A stretch of 64,000 bases of DNA, taken from NCBI RefSeq assembly GCF_041075285.1, contig NZ_CP163512.1, positions 1,984,001-2,048,000 on the forward strand. Direction: 5' to 3'. Shown one piece after another: positions 18,302 through 27,449 of the stretch; position 1 is the stretch's first letter; every line of letters starts with the position of its first letter. Made by a program: the position numbers and the translations under genes. This DNA is from Providencia rettgeri (lineage in GTDB: Bacteria; Pseudomonadota; Gammaproteobacteria; Enterobacterales; Enterobacteriaceae). The notes under the pieces were generated by a model that had not been told where the DNA came from, ran no database searches, and saw nothing but the letters and a program-made list of their open reading frames with translations.

Positions 18302-19393
18302 ATGAGTCGCCTTTTTTCTTCTGCAACAATGGGTCAAGTTTCACTAAAAAACAGAATTATTGTTCCTCCTATGTGCCAATATTCAGCCAATGAAGGTTTA
18401 CCAACGGCTTGGCATAGATCGCACTATATGAATCTCGCCTTATCTGGTGCGGCATTAGTCATTGTAGAAGCTAGCGCTATCTCCCCTGAAGGGCGGATCA
18501 CCTATAAAGATCTTGGGTTATGGAATGACGAGCAAACACACGCAATGCAGCAGATGCTGAGTGATATTCGGCAATATTCCGATGCGCGTTTAGGCGTGCA
18601 AATAGCCCACGCAGGGAGAAAAGCATCATGTGATCTTCCTTGGTTAGGGGGCAAAAGCCTTCATGTAACCGATGCTCATGGCTGGCAAACTGTCGCCCCT
18701 TCTCCATTGGCGTTTGGTGATAATGCCCTTCCGCGGGAATTAACTATCGATGATATTGAGAAAATTAAACAACAATTTATTGATGCCGCTAAACGTGCAG
18801 AACAAGCTGGGTTTGATGTTATAGAGATCCACGCTGCCCATGGCTATTTATTGCATGAATTCCTGTCACCGGTGTCAAACCAACGCCAAGATGAGTATGG
18901 CGGAAGCTTTGAAAATCGCAGCCGTTTACTCGTTAATGTTTTCCATAAAGTACGTGAAGCTGTCAGCCCTAACATTGCCGTTGGTGTGCGTATTTCAGCA
19001 ACTGACTGGGTCGACAATGGCTGGGATGTCCCTGAATCTATCGAACTGTGTGAACAATTAGAAGAGCTCGGGTGCGATTATATTCATGTTTCGTCTGGCG
19101 GGCTGTCACCAGAACAGCAAATTCCACTGAGTCCTAATTACCAAGTGCCTTTGGCACAAGCTATTCATGAACATAGCATGATGCCAGTTATTGCCGTCGG
19201 ACTCATTACCGAGCCTCTACAAGCAGAAGCGATTGTTGCTACACATCAAGCAGATTTTGTGGCAATTGGACGCGGTATGTTATTTGAACCACGTTGGCCA
19301 TGGCGCGCAGCGAGTGAATTAAATGAACAAATTGAGGTTGCACCACAATATTTACGCAGTGCTCCACATCAATTTAAACATTTATTTAAGTAA
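18302..19393 (+). CDS. NADH:flavin oxidoreductase, YqjM-like old yellow enzyme
   Basis: This 363-residue TIM-barrel FMN enzyme begins with LFSSATMGQVSLKNRIIVPPMCQYSA. The cysteine in PPMCQYS is the redox-tuning residue of the YqjM/class III OYE group. HAGRKAS, EIHAAHGYLLHEFLSP (substrate-binding H-x-x-H) and VAIGRGMLFEPRWPW are also family landmarks. Such enzymes reduce activated C=C bonds with NAD(P)H. The physiological substrate is not known. It is followed by a strong hairpin and lies divergently from the CitMHS gene. Confidence 0.9.
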   Translation: MSRLFSSATMGQVSLKNRIIVPPMCQYSANEGLPTAWHRSHYMNLALSGAALVIVEASAISPEGRITYKDLGLWNDEQTHAMQQMLSDIRQYSDARLGVQIAHAGRKASCDLPWLGGKSLHVTDAHGWQTVAPSPLAFGDNALPRELTIDDIEKIKQQFIDAAKRAEQAGFDVIEIHAAHGYLLHEFLSPVSNQRQDEYGGSFENRSRLLVNVFHKVREAVSPNIAVGVRISATDWVDNGWDVPESIELCEQLEELGCDYIHVSSGGLSPEQQIPLSPNYQVPLAQAIHEHSMMPVIAVGLITEPLQAEAIVATHQADFVAIGRGMLFEPRWPWRAASELNEQIEVAPQYLRSAPHQFKHLFK

Positions 19394-19397
19394 ACAG

Positions 19398-19430
19398 AAC
19401 CCGCAGTGTAATACTATTTTACTGCGGGTT
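19398..19430. terminator. Bidirectional terminator
   Basis: AACCCGCAGT and ACTGCGGGTT are perfect inverted arms that continue with TAA/TTA around a short loop. The hairpin sits between the convergent reductase and lipoprotein genes. Confidence 0.85.
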
Positions 19431-19438
19431 ATACAGCA

Positions 19439-19759
19439 TTAACGTGCGTCTTGCGAACACTGTTGAACAAATTCAATCATTGTTTTCTGGAACTCAGGCT
19501 CAGCGTTGCCTGATTTTTCCAGCTCGCTGTCCATACGTTTAAATTCACTTAAACCATATTTTTCAATGGTTTTATCGTATGCACAGCCGCAAATTGCGCT
19601 AATTGCTTTTGCGGTTTCACCTTGTGGATTACCTGAAGCTACCACACAGGTATTCACAAAGTTTTCTTTGTATTCTGCAATTTCTGATTTTTCATCAGAA
19701 CATGCTGATAACACAGAGACCACACCCACCATACCCAATATTAATGCTAATTTTTTCAT
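19439..19759 (-). CDS. Small cysteine-containing lipoprotein of unknown function
   Basis: The 106-residue product starts with a lipoprotein signal peptide ending in LSAC, so C20 would be lipidated. The mature part has four more cysteines (in NTCVV, ICGCAY and QQCSQ) that could form two disulfides in the periplasm. It is mostly helical and charged. No domain is recognised. It stands alone, facing the reductase across a terminator. Confidence 0.75.
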   Translation of the reverse strand: MKKLALILGMVGVVSVLSACSDEKSEIAEYKENFVNTCVVASGNPQGETAKAISAICGCAYDKTIEKYGLSEFKRMDSELEKSGNAEPEFQKTMIEFVQQCSQDAR

Positions 19760-19995
19760 TTTTCGCCTATATTCCCATTTTAGCTATAAATCACTAAACA
19801 AGTGGCAATGCATGTTCTTGCCCAGTATTTTGCTTTTTTGGGTGGTTATTTTCTATTTTTAACACTATTAATCTTAACTCACAAAATAAGAACTTCTTAT
19901 TAAGATTAATATCCCCGTCAGTAAATCTTACTATTAATCATAGTCGTTTTCTTTAGAAAAATCCGCAATGATTAATGCTTTTTTATCTATTCATC

Positions 19996-20868
19996 TTATT
20001 TTGACAATGAGTTTGCACAACGCCAGCGATAATAAAATAAAGAAAACAAAATCAATACACAACCAACAATTTGAATAAATGGCATACGTTCGTGATACCA
20101 AATAGCGGCAACAAAAACCGTCATTACTGGCTCTAAGATCATAATAATCGCAGCATTCGCTGCTGTGGTATTTTTTTGACCAATAAGTTGCAACACAAAG
20201 CGTAAACTGGTGGCAATAACTACACTTGCGACTAACCACATCATGGTTGGCGCTGATAGGCTTGTTGGCCACTCTTCTAAAAACAATGAAAGACTTAATC
20301 CAACGATCCCTGTGGTTGCTAACTGTATAGTCGTTAAGGGTAAAAGAGGCACCATTCGGGTATATAAACTGGTATAACAAAAATAAATTGCCTGAACGAT
20401 AGCCGCCCCTAAAAACCATAGTTGGCTCGCTTTAAACTCAAGTTGTGCTTTAAAAAGGGTTAAACAGGCTAGCCCGATAACCGCCACAGGTAAGGCTTCC
20501 CAAAAGTAGCGAGTGGGTCTATTTTTTAAGATAACCCATGCAACTAAGGGAACAAAGAGCATCGCGAGGCTCATAATAAACGCCCCTTCCCCAATAGAAT
20601 CCGTAATAGAGACGGCATGGATCCACAAAACTAAATTTAACGCCATCCAAGTGCCTGTCATCAATATTTTGGGGAGCTGTTTCAGTGGAATTCTATTCTT
20701 TTTTCCTTTACAAAAAGGGAGCAATATAATGGCCGCGAGTAAAAAACGAGTCCCTAGAAAAGCAAAAACAGGCATACCTTGAACGGCTTCTCGGGAAAAA
20801 ACCCACCCCCAAGCAGCAATCATCGTGGTTAAGACCAAGAAGAGTTCGGCTTTCCTTTGTGAGTACAT
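19996..20868 (-). CDS. EamA/DMT-family transporter
   Basis: The 290-residue protein has about ten predicted membrane helices in two EamA repeats, each with the family pattern of a glycine/proline-rich helix followed by a basic loop (for example KGKKNRIPLKQ). Members of the drug/metabolite transporter superfamily export metabolites or amino acids; the substrate cannot be read from sequence. The C-terminal EPVMTVFVAAIWYHE matches the conserved EP motif of the second repeat. Monocistronic by context. Confidence 0.85.
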   Translation of the reverse strand: MYSQRKAELFLVLTTMIAAWGWVFSREAVQGMPVFAFLGTRFLLAAIILLPFCKGKKNRIPLKQLPKILMTGTWMALNLVLWIHAVSITDSIGEGAFIMSLAMLFVPLVAWVILKNRPTRYFWEALPVAVIGLACLTLFKAQLEFKASQLWFLGAAIVQAIYFCYTSLYTRMVPLLPLTTIQLATTGIVGLSLSLFLEEWPTSLSAPTMMWLVASVVIATSLRFVLQLIGQKNTTAANAAIIMILEPVMTVFVAAIWYHERMPFIQIVGCVLILFSLFYYRWRCANSLSK

Positions 20869-21227
20869 GTTTCCCTCTGTATAAATTTGACGGTGATCTT
20901 ATATATCATACTGGCTTTTAGCGCCAAACCAATCACATTTATGGCCTTTCGTTTCCTTCTTTTAAATTAAAAATATCCCGCCAAAAAATGTAAATATGAC
21001 CTTTAAATTGCCCTGATTTCCTCTTAATTACATTGTTCTTATTCTTATCCATTATTTTAACAAACAAAAATTGTAAAAATAAATCCTGAAACCTCTAAAT
21101 GGGGAAATAGAAGAAAAAACTCGACAATTTTTTATTCACTTTTTATCTGCGATAATTGAATTATCGTCACGGTATCTTCTATTACTCGGCTTATTGCAAC
21201 TATTTATTACAACAAAGGTAAATTGCC
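20869..21227. promoter_or_regulatory. Intergenic region with a perfect palindrome
   Basis: The gap lies between the divergent EamA gene and the small membrane-protein gene. At 21150-21166 CGATAATT-G-AATTATCG is a perfect 17-bp palindrome, a likely regulator site about 60 bp before the small gene. Its 7-1-7 shape is similar to Fur-type sites but does not match the Fur consensus well. No gene is seen. Confidence 0.4.
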
Positions 21228-21434
21228 ATGATCATGAAAAATACTGTCTCAACAGATAAGGATATGATCAAAAAAGTTAAACTTGCCATTAAAACGCGAA
21301 AATATGCCCATCCAGATGAAATCAGTTTGTTATGGCAACATGCGCTAAATTTCAAATCCTTGATCAGTTGGAATAAAATAATGTTAATTTCTATTCTGGT
21401 CAGCGCCGTTATTATAATCATTCGTGTTCTTTGA
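21228..21434 (+). CDS. Small predicted inner-membrane protein
   Basis: This 68-residue reading frame has AAAGG eight to ten bases before its ATG, a hydrophilic lysine-rich N-terminal half and one C-terminal membrane helix (IMLISILVSAVIIIIRVL). A second ATG at codon 3 could also be used. It does not resemble a family I know. The opposing minus-strand frame here is a shadow. A palindromic site upstream and a hairpin downstream support a real gene, but translation is unproven. Confidence 0.5.
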   Translation: MIMKNTVSTDKDMIKKVKLAIKTRKYAHPDEISLLWQHALNFKSLISWNKIMLISILVSAVIIIIRVL

Positions 21435-21445
21435 CATCCAATGGA

Positions 21446-21475
21446 ATAAAAAAAGTCGAGCAATAATTGCTCGAC
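21446..21475 (-). terminator. Terminator of the minus-strand DASS gene
   Basis: GTCGAGCAA and TTGCTCGAC form a nine-pair stem with a three-base loop, and the minus-strand transcript continues into a U run (the A tract at 21448-21454). It lies some 70 bases past the transporter stop and may also end the small plus-strand gene. Confidence 0.8.
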
Positions 21476-21477
21476 TG

Positions 21478-21530
21478 TGGTTGTTAACAAAGTAGGATAA
21501 AAGCATAGCTTCTCCCACTTTGTGTTCATT
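21478..21530. repeat. Post-terminator hairpin repeat, copy A
   Basis: GTTGTTAACAAAGTAGGA and TCCCACTTTGTGTT arms flank an AAAAGCATAGC centre. Almost the same sequence occurs at 33553-33601 beside another terminator. It looks like a short dispersed palindromic element. Confidence 0.6.
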
Positions 21531-21543
21531 TAACCCAATATGA

Positions 21544-23028
21544 TTACCAGTAGCCTAAGAATTTCCACCAGATACTACCAATAAAGAACCAAATAGCCAG
21601 GTTTACAACACTCATAACAAAACCTGTTTTCCACCATTCTCCAAGTGTTGCATAACCTGATCCGAAGATGATGGGCGCGGTCCCTGTTCCATAATGGGTT
21701 AATGACATCATTAACGATGATGAAAATGCCAATGTTAGTGCTAATAGCATTGGAGGTGCTCCCAGCGCTAAACCTGCTGAGAAAAATGCCGCATACATGG
21801 CCGTGATATGCGCAGTCGTACTCGCAAAGAAGTAGTGGGAGTAAACATAAATTAAAACGAGAATAAGCATACCCCATACCCAGCTAATCCCCATGCTATC
21901 AATCGTACTGCCAACGGTTAAAGACATCCATTTGATCAAGCCTAATTTACCCAAGAAGCTTGCCATCATGACTAAGGCTGAGAACCAAACAACCGTATCC
22001 CAAGCTCCTTTATTTTTCAGCACATCATCCCAATTAATTACCCCGGTTGCCAATAGGATGCTGAGTCCAATAAAAGCGGCCGTTGTTGCATTAACACTAT
22101 AAGCCGAGCCAAAAATCATTGCGGGGACGCCTGCCCACATTAATAACAGTAAAGCAAATACCCCCAAGGTGATTTTTTCTGGTAACGATACAGGACCTAA
22201 TTGTTGCAAACGCTCTTTTGCAAAATTAGGTGCATCTGGCGTTGAAGTGATTTCTGGTTTGTACATAAAATAAATAACCAGAGGCATTAAAATAAGCGAC
22301 ACAATTGCAGGAACAAATGCCGCAATAGCCCACATTCCCCAAGTCAGTTCATTACTTTGACTGGTTTCGCTAATAATCAAACTGACGATTAATGGATTTG
22401 GCGCTGTTGCTGTAATAAACATCGCTGATGTGATCGGATTAATATTATAGTTTACTAAAGAAAGATAGCGCCCTATTTTACCCGCAGTCCCATCTTCTGC
22501 TTTTGAACCAAAACTATCTGAGATTGAACGCATAATCGGGTGGATAATTCCCCCACCGCGTGCTGTATTACTTGGTGTTACTGGCGCAAGTATTGTTTCA
22601 GCGATCGCAAGGGAATAGGCAATTCCAATGGTTTTTTTACCAAACAACGAAATAACATAATACCCAATTCTGGCGCCTAAGCCTGTTTTATTCAAGCTCA
22701 TAGAGACCATAATTGAAATACCAATTAACCAAATTAAGTCATTTGAGAAGCCACTTAAGGCATCGGCAATCGCCCCTTTTGTCGATTCTGGATTGGTTAC
22801 CCCTGTTGCTGCAACTAATGAAATAGCCACAATAGACACACCACCAATTGGTAATGCTTTACCAATAATAGCGGCTATCGTGCCCACAAATAATGCTAAG
22901 AGGTGCCACGCATTTGGATTCACCCCTTCAGGAACGGGGATCAAAAACCAGATGGTCAGCGTTATTGCAACTGCGATTAATGTTGGTACAGGTTTTAACG
23001 GTGTAAGTTTATTCATAAAGTTATCCAT
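21544..23028 (-). CDS. DASS-family dicarboxylate/citrate transporter (second copy)
   Basis: The 494-residue membrane protein has the DASS signatures APVTPSNTARGGGII and a second-half SLTHYGTGTAPIIFGSG. It starts MDNFMNKLTP; the ATG five codons in is an alternative with GGA upstream. It is related to but clearly distinct from the transporter at 9309. The family includes CitT, TtdT and tartrate or succinate antiporters, so a di- or tricarboxylate is likely but the exact substrate is unknown. An AT-rich inverted repeat sits in its upstream region. Confidence 0.87.
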   Translation of the reverse strand: MDNFMNKLTPLKPVPTLIAVAITLTIWFLIPVPEGVNPNAWHLLALFVGTIAAIIGKALPIGGVSIVAISLVAATGVTNPESTKGAIADALSGFSNDLIWLIGISIMVSMSLNKTGLGARIGYYVISLFGKKTIGIAYSLAIAETILAPVTPSNTARGGGIIHPIMRSISDSFGSKAEDGTAGKIGRYLSLVNYNINPITSAMFITATAPNPLIVSLIISETSQSNELTWGMWAIAAFVPAIVSLILMPLVIYFMYKPEITSTPDAPNFAKERLQQLGPVSLPEKITLGVFALLLLMWAGVPAMIFGSAYSVNATTAAFIGLSILLATGVINWDDVLKNKGAWDTVVWFSALVMMASFLGKLGLIKWMSLTVGSTIDSMGISWVWGMLILVLIYVYSHYFFASTTAHITAMYAAFFSAGLALGAPPMLLALTLAFSSSLMMSLTHYGTGTAPIIFGSGYATLGEWWKTGFVMSVVNLAIWFFIGSIWWKFLGYW

Positions 23029-23697
23029 ACATGCCTAAAGATGGAAATACTGGGTATATTTAGATAATTGTTCTGATTTACATCATCATGTTAACAATGT
23101 AAGACCCAAAAACTTTGATCGTTATCAGTGAGTTACTTTGTTTTATAAAAAAAGTAACTTTTTTTGTAACAATTCGTAATAACCAACTCACTAATGAATC
23201 TTGAACCATTATTTAATGCACAAAATCCCAAGTTTATTTTTAATAACAAAAAAACTAATTTACCCTCTGAATTAGTATTTCACACGTTTATAATGTATCT
23301 TTGCTCCGTAATATTTAATGCTTCAATTGACTATTTTCTTTTCTCAATATACTTACATTTCAAATTTTTTTATAATTCGACCTTATTTTTTGTAGGCTGA
23401 ATCGAATTAACAATACAAAAATTAGAAAATATTATTTTTTTTAATATATGTAGATAATATTTCAACTGTATTTTATGGTTAAAAAAAGATAGCCGGATGG
23501 ACACGTGGCGAAGTAGTACTTAGATGACTTCATTCATCTGGTATGAGGTTACTTATTAAAAAGAGCGGTTACTTGAAAATCATAATTGACATTTTTTGCT
23601 ACTCGAAATTGTTTTCAAAAATGGATACTCGTTTCTTGTTATTGTCTTAATCACCATTAGCTATCCTACTCTTCTTAACGAGCCTTGAGGAAATAAA
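23029..23697. other. 669-bp AT-rich intergenic region
   Basis: No credible gene is seen between the divergent DASS gene and cutA. AGTTACTT (23131-23138) and AAGTAACT (23152-23159) form an inverted repeat followed by a T run, which could be an operator or a weak terminator. AGATGA/TCATCT at 23522-23539 is a small hairpin. GAGGAAATAAA just before 23698 is the cutA ribosome site. Confidence 0.5.
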
Positions 23698-24045
23698 ATG
23701 CTTACCAATCAATCAAACAGTACCAACTCACCACAATCTTGCATTATATTGTGTACAACCAATAGCCATGAAAATGCAATTAACATTGCACAACATCTTT
23801 TAGATAATCGCTTAGTCGCTTGCGTCTCGTTATTACCGGAAATAACGTCCTTATACCTTTGGCAAGAGCAGATCACAAAAGACAAGGAAGTATTACTCCT
23901 CATTAAAACAACGCAATCTAACCAATTAAATGTCTTTGATGCGATAAAAAAAATACATCCTTATGAAATACCTGAATTAATTAGGCTTGACCCAAGCCAA
24001 GTGGAAGATAATTATTTGCAATGGTTAATTAATTCCGTGAAATAA
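23698..24045 (+). CDS. cutA: Divalent-cation tolerance protein CutA
   Basis: This 115-residue protein of the CutA1 family shows the typical LCTTNSHENAINIAQHLLDNRLVACV opening region and VLLLIKTT, with HPYEIPELI near the C terminus. CutA1 forms very stable trimers related in fold to PII proteins. It was linked to copper tolerance, but its role is still debated. Good ribosome site (GAGGAAATAAA). It stands apart from its common dcuA-dsbD context. Confidence 0.9.
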   Translation: MLTNQSNSTNSPQSCIILCTTNSHENAINIAQHLLDNRLVACVSLLPEITSLYLWQEQITKDKEVLLLIKTTQSNQLNVFDAIKKIHPYEIPELIRLDPSQVEDNYLQWLINSVK

Positions 24046-24184
24046 CTCCCTATCCAAATGAATTAAAAAGAATTATTGCATCACTAGCCAACTTAAGAGG
24101 TGTATTTACAAAATAATTTATCTGGTCGGGTATGGTTTACGTTAAATTAATGGTATACAAATAGACTCGCTTTATATTTATTTT

Positions 24185-24212
24185 CCTCCTTATTTTTGGG
24201 AGGTTTTTTTTT
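24185..24212 (+). terminator. Probable cutA terminator
   Basis: CCTCC and GGAGG arms are followed by a run of at least eight T. It lies about 140 bp past the cutA stop. The rest of 24046-24387 is AT-rich with no gene seen. Confidence 0.65.
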
Positions 24213-24387
24213 GCTTTTTTACCCCCTCCTCAACCTCGCCAAACAAAATAAAAAATTACACTAACTTGATTTTTTATGTATTTATACTGTTGTTTACCCT
24301 CACTATAAATAACAGTTGATAATATACAAAATAACATTATATTAATTCATATATTATATATTCATTAAATAAGATAGAGGGAAAACA

Positions 24388-24729
24388 ATGTCTAAATACC
24401 ACGAAATTACCCAACACATCAGTAAAAACCTCCCAGAATTAAGTAAACATATCCCGGATGTTATGAAACACTTTTCGGGGCTTGTTAGCACAGGTGTTCA
24501 AGATGGTGCCCTTGATAAAAAAACAAAAGAGCTCATTGCGATTGGTATTGCAGTTGCAAACCGCTGTGATGGTTGTATTGGTTTTCATACCAAAACATTG
24601 GTGGAATTAGGTGTGACAGAACAAGAACTCGCAGAAGCCCTTGGTGTCGCTATTTTTATGGGTGGAGGCCCTTCCGTCATGTATGCAGCCGAAACAATCA
24701 GCGCTTATAAAGCGTTTTCGAACCAATAA
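24388..24729 (+). CDS. AhpD-like carboxymuconolactone decarboxylase family protein
   Basis: This 113-residue helical protein has the AhpD-type motif with redox cysteines and histidine in NRCDGCIGFH, preceded by LIAIGIAVA. Members act as disulfide-based peroxidase partners, or as gamma-carboxymuconolactone decarboxylases when the CxxC is absent. With CxxC present the redox role is more likely. Ribosome site AGAGGGAAAAC. It is monocistronic and convergent with the TonB receptor. Confidence 0.87.
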   Translation: MSKYHEITQHISKNLPELSKHIPDVMKHFSGLVSTGVQDGALDKKTKELIAIGIAVANRCDGCIGFHTKTLVELGVTEQELAEALGVAIFMGGGPSVMYAAETISAYKAFSNQ

Positions 24730-24744
24730 ACCTGATGACGATGT

Positions 24745-24777
24745 TTACCTTAGGCTATTCCCTTCAGCCTAAGGTAA
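24745..24777. terminator. Bidirectional terminator
   Basis: TTACCTTAGGCT and AGCCTAAGGTAA are perfect 12-base inverted arms around a nine-base loop, between the AhpD-like gene and the TonB receptor. Confidence 0.8.
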
Positions 24778-24792
24778 TGGAGAACTGTTTAA

Positions 24793-27048
24793 TTAAAAGG
24801 TGGCTTCTAAGCCAAGCCTAAACGTCCTTCCCGGAATTGGCATATAGATAACAGTGCCAGGATCAAACGCATAGCGGTTAGTTAAGTTATCAATATTAAA
24901 ATTCACATGAATATTTTTTTGAATTGAATACTTACCTAACAAATCAAATGTCGTCGTTGCATACAGTTTAGTGACTGGCGCCGCTGCGGTTCCTACTAAC
25001 CATTTTTGCGGGTAATCTTTCCCTGAGTTATAGCGCACCCGTAAGCCTGTTTGTAATTTTTGATCAAACATTTTTGCCCCCACTATCCCTGTGATGACTT
25101 TTTTCGGTGGAATACGTGAGGGTGATAACCCCCACGCAAATCCAACGGAGTTACAAGCTGATGGTAGGTTACCTAACGCCATTTCATCTCGTGAACACAG
25201 TTCTGAATTATTGTAAAAAGTGGCATCAAAAGAACCAAAAGCATAATTAGAGTCATACTTAGCTTCAATTTCATAGCCTGAAAGTTTGAAACTATCGTAA
25301 TTTTTCATCACTACATAAGGAGAATACACCCCTGTTGGGTTCACCCCCTGAGAAAGATAGCCTTTAATATTATTGTTAAAGTAAGCTACCCGCAAATGAG
25401 TGCTATCTTCAGCAGAAATAAGATTATTTTTCGCTAAGTTCATGCCGACTTCAAATGACTTAGCATGCTCAGGCTTCAATGGAACATCGGGAGTATAAGA
25501 ATAGGTTTGCCCAGAAACGGTGGTTTCAAATAGGCTGGGCTCTCTATAACTATCTGAATATTTTGTATATACATCTAACTCATCAGTAACATGAAAACGT
25601 AGCTCACCCAGCAAATCATTTTTCGGACCATAGCTGATACTCTCACCAAGAACATGGTCTTTTACGTCAAAAGAGTGAATTCGCCACCCCACTAAAGTAC
25701 TGACCCAGTCCCCCTTATAAGCCATATTAGTAAAGGCTGATGTATTGGTGCCTTTGGCATTACGCGTTACAGGAGTCAGTTCTTCCCCTGGGATCGTGCC
25801 TTCTGGTGTCCAGATCGGTTGATAGGTCTTGGTCAACGGTTTTGAGCGTTGCTGCATATATTCCACACCATAAGTGACATCAATCGGATAATCTGCAAAT
25901 TCAGAGGTATTTTCTAAATTAAAACCCATTCGTTCATCGGTATATCGGTGCTGATACTGATCACCATAATGAGCAGTGACATCATCTGTAGTCCCATTAC
26001 GTTGTTTAAATTTTCCTTTCGTCCACCACAGCCCTAAATTCATATCGACCCATAATGAGTCAGGCTTATAGGAATAATTCATTGACGCAGTATCAATATT
26101 CGCTGAACCTAATGTCCATTGCGGCATTTTTCCATCAGATTGATACCAATAAGCGGCTAATACTTCCCCTGCTTTTTGTTCATGTCGGCGATAATTTAAT
26201 TCCAGACTGGAATACGGATTAATAAAAATATTCGTCTTCAGTAAAGTGGATTGGCTTTCGTAGCTCGTATTAACCACTTCTTGTCCCGGTTTTATCGGAG
26301 CATCAGTATTGGAATATTTATGATAGCCATTTTTCCCCGCAAAAAAGTTACCTTGTTTTCTATCACTATGAGCAATTAACACATCAAACGTGTCATTACG
26401 ATAAGCAACCCCAGCCGTAACTGAGCCATTATTAAAATGGGTATTTTTAATACCATCAGATAGACGATATTGCGATTCACTCCGTTCTTCTGAAGCAATA
26501 GTAGGGCGACGGTTATTGTTATAAATATTCCCCTTAAATAAAAAGCCAAATTGATCCCCTTGAGGAATAATACTGCTTGCTGATAAGGTTTTTAATTTGA
26601 CTGTGCCACCGATAGCACCGCCCGAGAACTTACTCATCGATGCTCCTTTTTCAATATTAATCGTATCGACTAAATCCATGTCAATATAGGTTCTATCTGT
26701 ACTACCTTGATAGCCACGCCATGTATTGGTTGATTGCAAACTACCATCAATAATAATAGGCACTCGACCATTACCTTGTAGGCCTCGAATACCAATATCT
26801 AGCGCTCCAGCTTCATTTCTCGCATTATTTACTTGCAAAGAAGTTTCATTGGCAAAAATATCTGAATTTGTTGTGCCTCTAACCGTTGAAATATCTTTCG
26901 TGTTTATTTGCTTGCTATTTGACTTTATTTTGCTGGCTGTCACGAGGAGCTTATCTTTTTGAGGTGCTGTGTCGGTTCCATCCGCTAACGCTGTGCTTGA
27001 AGAGCATATGACAAGCAAGCTGATTATATTTTTATTTTGAAATATCAT
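24793..27048 (-). CDS. TonB-dependent outer-membrane receptor (haem/haemoglobin-type)
   Basis: The 751-residue protein has a signal peptide, a TonB-box-like DKLLVTASK, a plug domain with DIGIRGLQGNGRVPIIIDG and an EKGASMSKFSGGAIGGTVKL segment, and a 22-strand barrel ending in a terminal phenylalanine. The C-terminal NLTNRYAFDPGTVIYMP-PGRTF-like region resembles the haem/haemoglobin receptor group. It would take up an iron compound using TonB-ExbBD energy. No haem ABC genes are adjacent, so the ligand is a guess. Its upstream region looks Fur-regulated. Confidence 0.87.
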   Translation of the reverse strand: MIFQNKNIISLLVICSSSTALADGTDTAPQKDKLLVTASKIKSNSKQINTKDISTVRGTTNSDIFANETSLQVNNARNEAGALDIGIRGLQGNGRVPIIIDGSLQSTNTWRGYQGSTDRTYIDMDLVDTINIEKGASMSKFSGGAIGGTVKLKTLSASSIIPQGDQFGFLFKGNIYNNNRRPTIASEERSESQYRLSDGIKNTHFNNGSVTAGVAYRNDTFDVLIAHSDRKQGNFFAGKNGYHKYSNTDAPIKPGQEVVNTSYESQSTLLKTNIFINPYSSLELNYRRHEQKAGEVLAAYWYQSDGKMPQWTLGSANIDTASMNYSYKPDSLWVDMNLGLWWTKGKFKQRNGTTDDVTAHYGDQYQHRYTDERMGFNLENTSEFADYPIDVTYGVEYMQQRSKPLTKTYQPIWTPEGTIPGEELTPVTRNAKGTNTSAFTNMAYKGDWVSTLVGWRIHSFDVKDHVLGESISYGPKNDLLGELRFHVTDELDVYTKYSDSYREPSLFETTVSGQTYSYTPDVPLKPEHAKSFEVGMNLAKNNLISAEDSTHLRVAYFNNNIKGYLSQGVNPTGVYSPYVVMKNYDSFKLSGYEIEAKYDSNYAFGSFDATFYNNSELCSRDEMALGNLPSACNSVGFAWGLSPSRIPPKKVITGIVGAKMFDQKLQTGLRVRYNSGKDYPQKWLVGTAAAPVTKLYATTTFDLLGKYSIQKNIHVNFNIDNLTNRYAFDPGTVIYMPIPGRTFRLGLEATF

Positions 27049-27264
27049 TTAAGTAACGCCTTCACTCATTAATAAAAAATTTATTAAGACGATGAAATAC
27101 CGTACAGGCAGTTTTCAATACCACTACTGCTATACTGGAATTCGTGAATTTAATGGTGGGTTTATAGACTACGCCATAAACAAAATCAGCATAAAAACCT
27201 TATTTATTGAATGGTTACAAATCCATTCTCCCAACAAATATAAGTAGGTCTTGGAATATACACT

Positions 27265-27315
27265 AATGATAATAATGATCAAGATCATATTAAATATCAT
27301 TCGCATTATCATTTA
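27265..27315 (-). promoter_or_regulatory. Candidate Fur boxes for the TonB receptor
   Basis: Two segments rich in GATAAT/ATTATC-type hexamers lie about 220-270 bp upstream of the receptor start: AATGATAATAATGATC at 27265-27280 and ATTCGCATTATCATTT near 27299-27314. They resemble overlapping Fur sites. The distance to the start codon is longer than usual. Confidence 0.45.
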
Positions 27316-27449
27316 GTGATATTGCATTTATTAATACTTTATTTATTTAGCTCCCAAAAAAAACGACAATACTTAACGTATTGCCGCTTAAGAATAATCA
27401 GTAATCAAAGATGAAAATATAAAACGCAGCTAATTTAATTTATAGCGTG

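Noticed and set aside
21200..21529. 109-codon minus-strand frame over the small membrane-protein gene
   Set aside because: It runs through a terminator hairpin and a repeat, and the plus-strand frame has the better start signals.
23194..23400. 68-codon frame upstream of cutA
   Set aside because: F/L/N-rich translation from AT-rich DNA, no ribosome site and no family resemblance.
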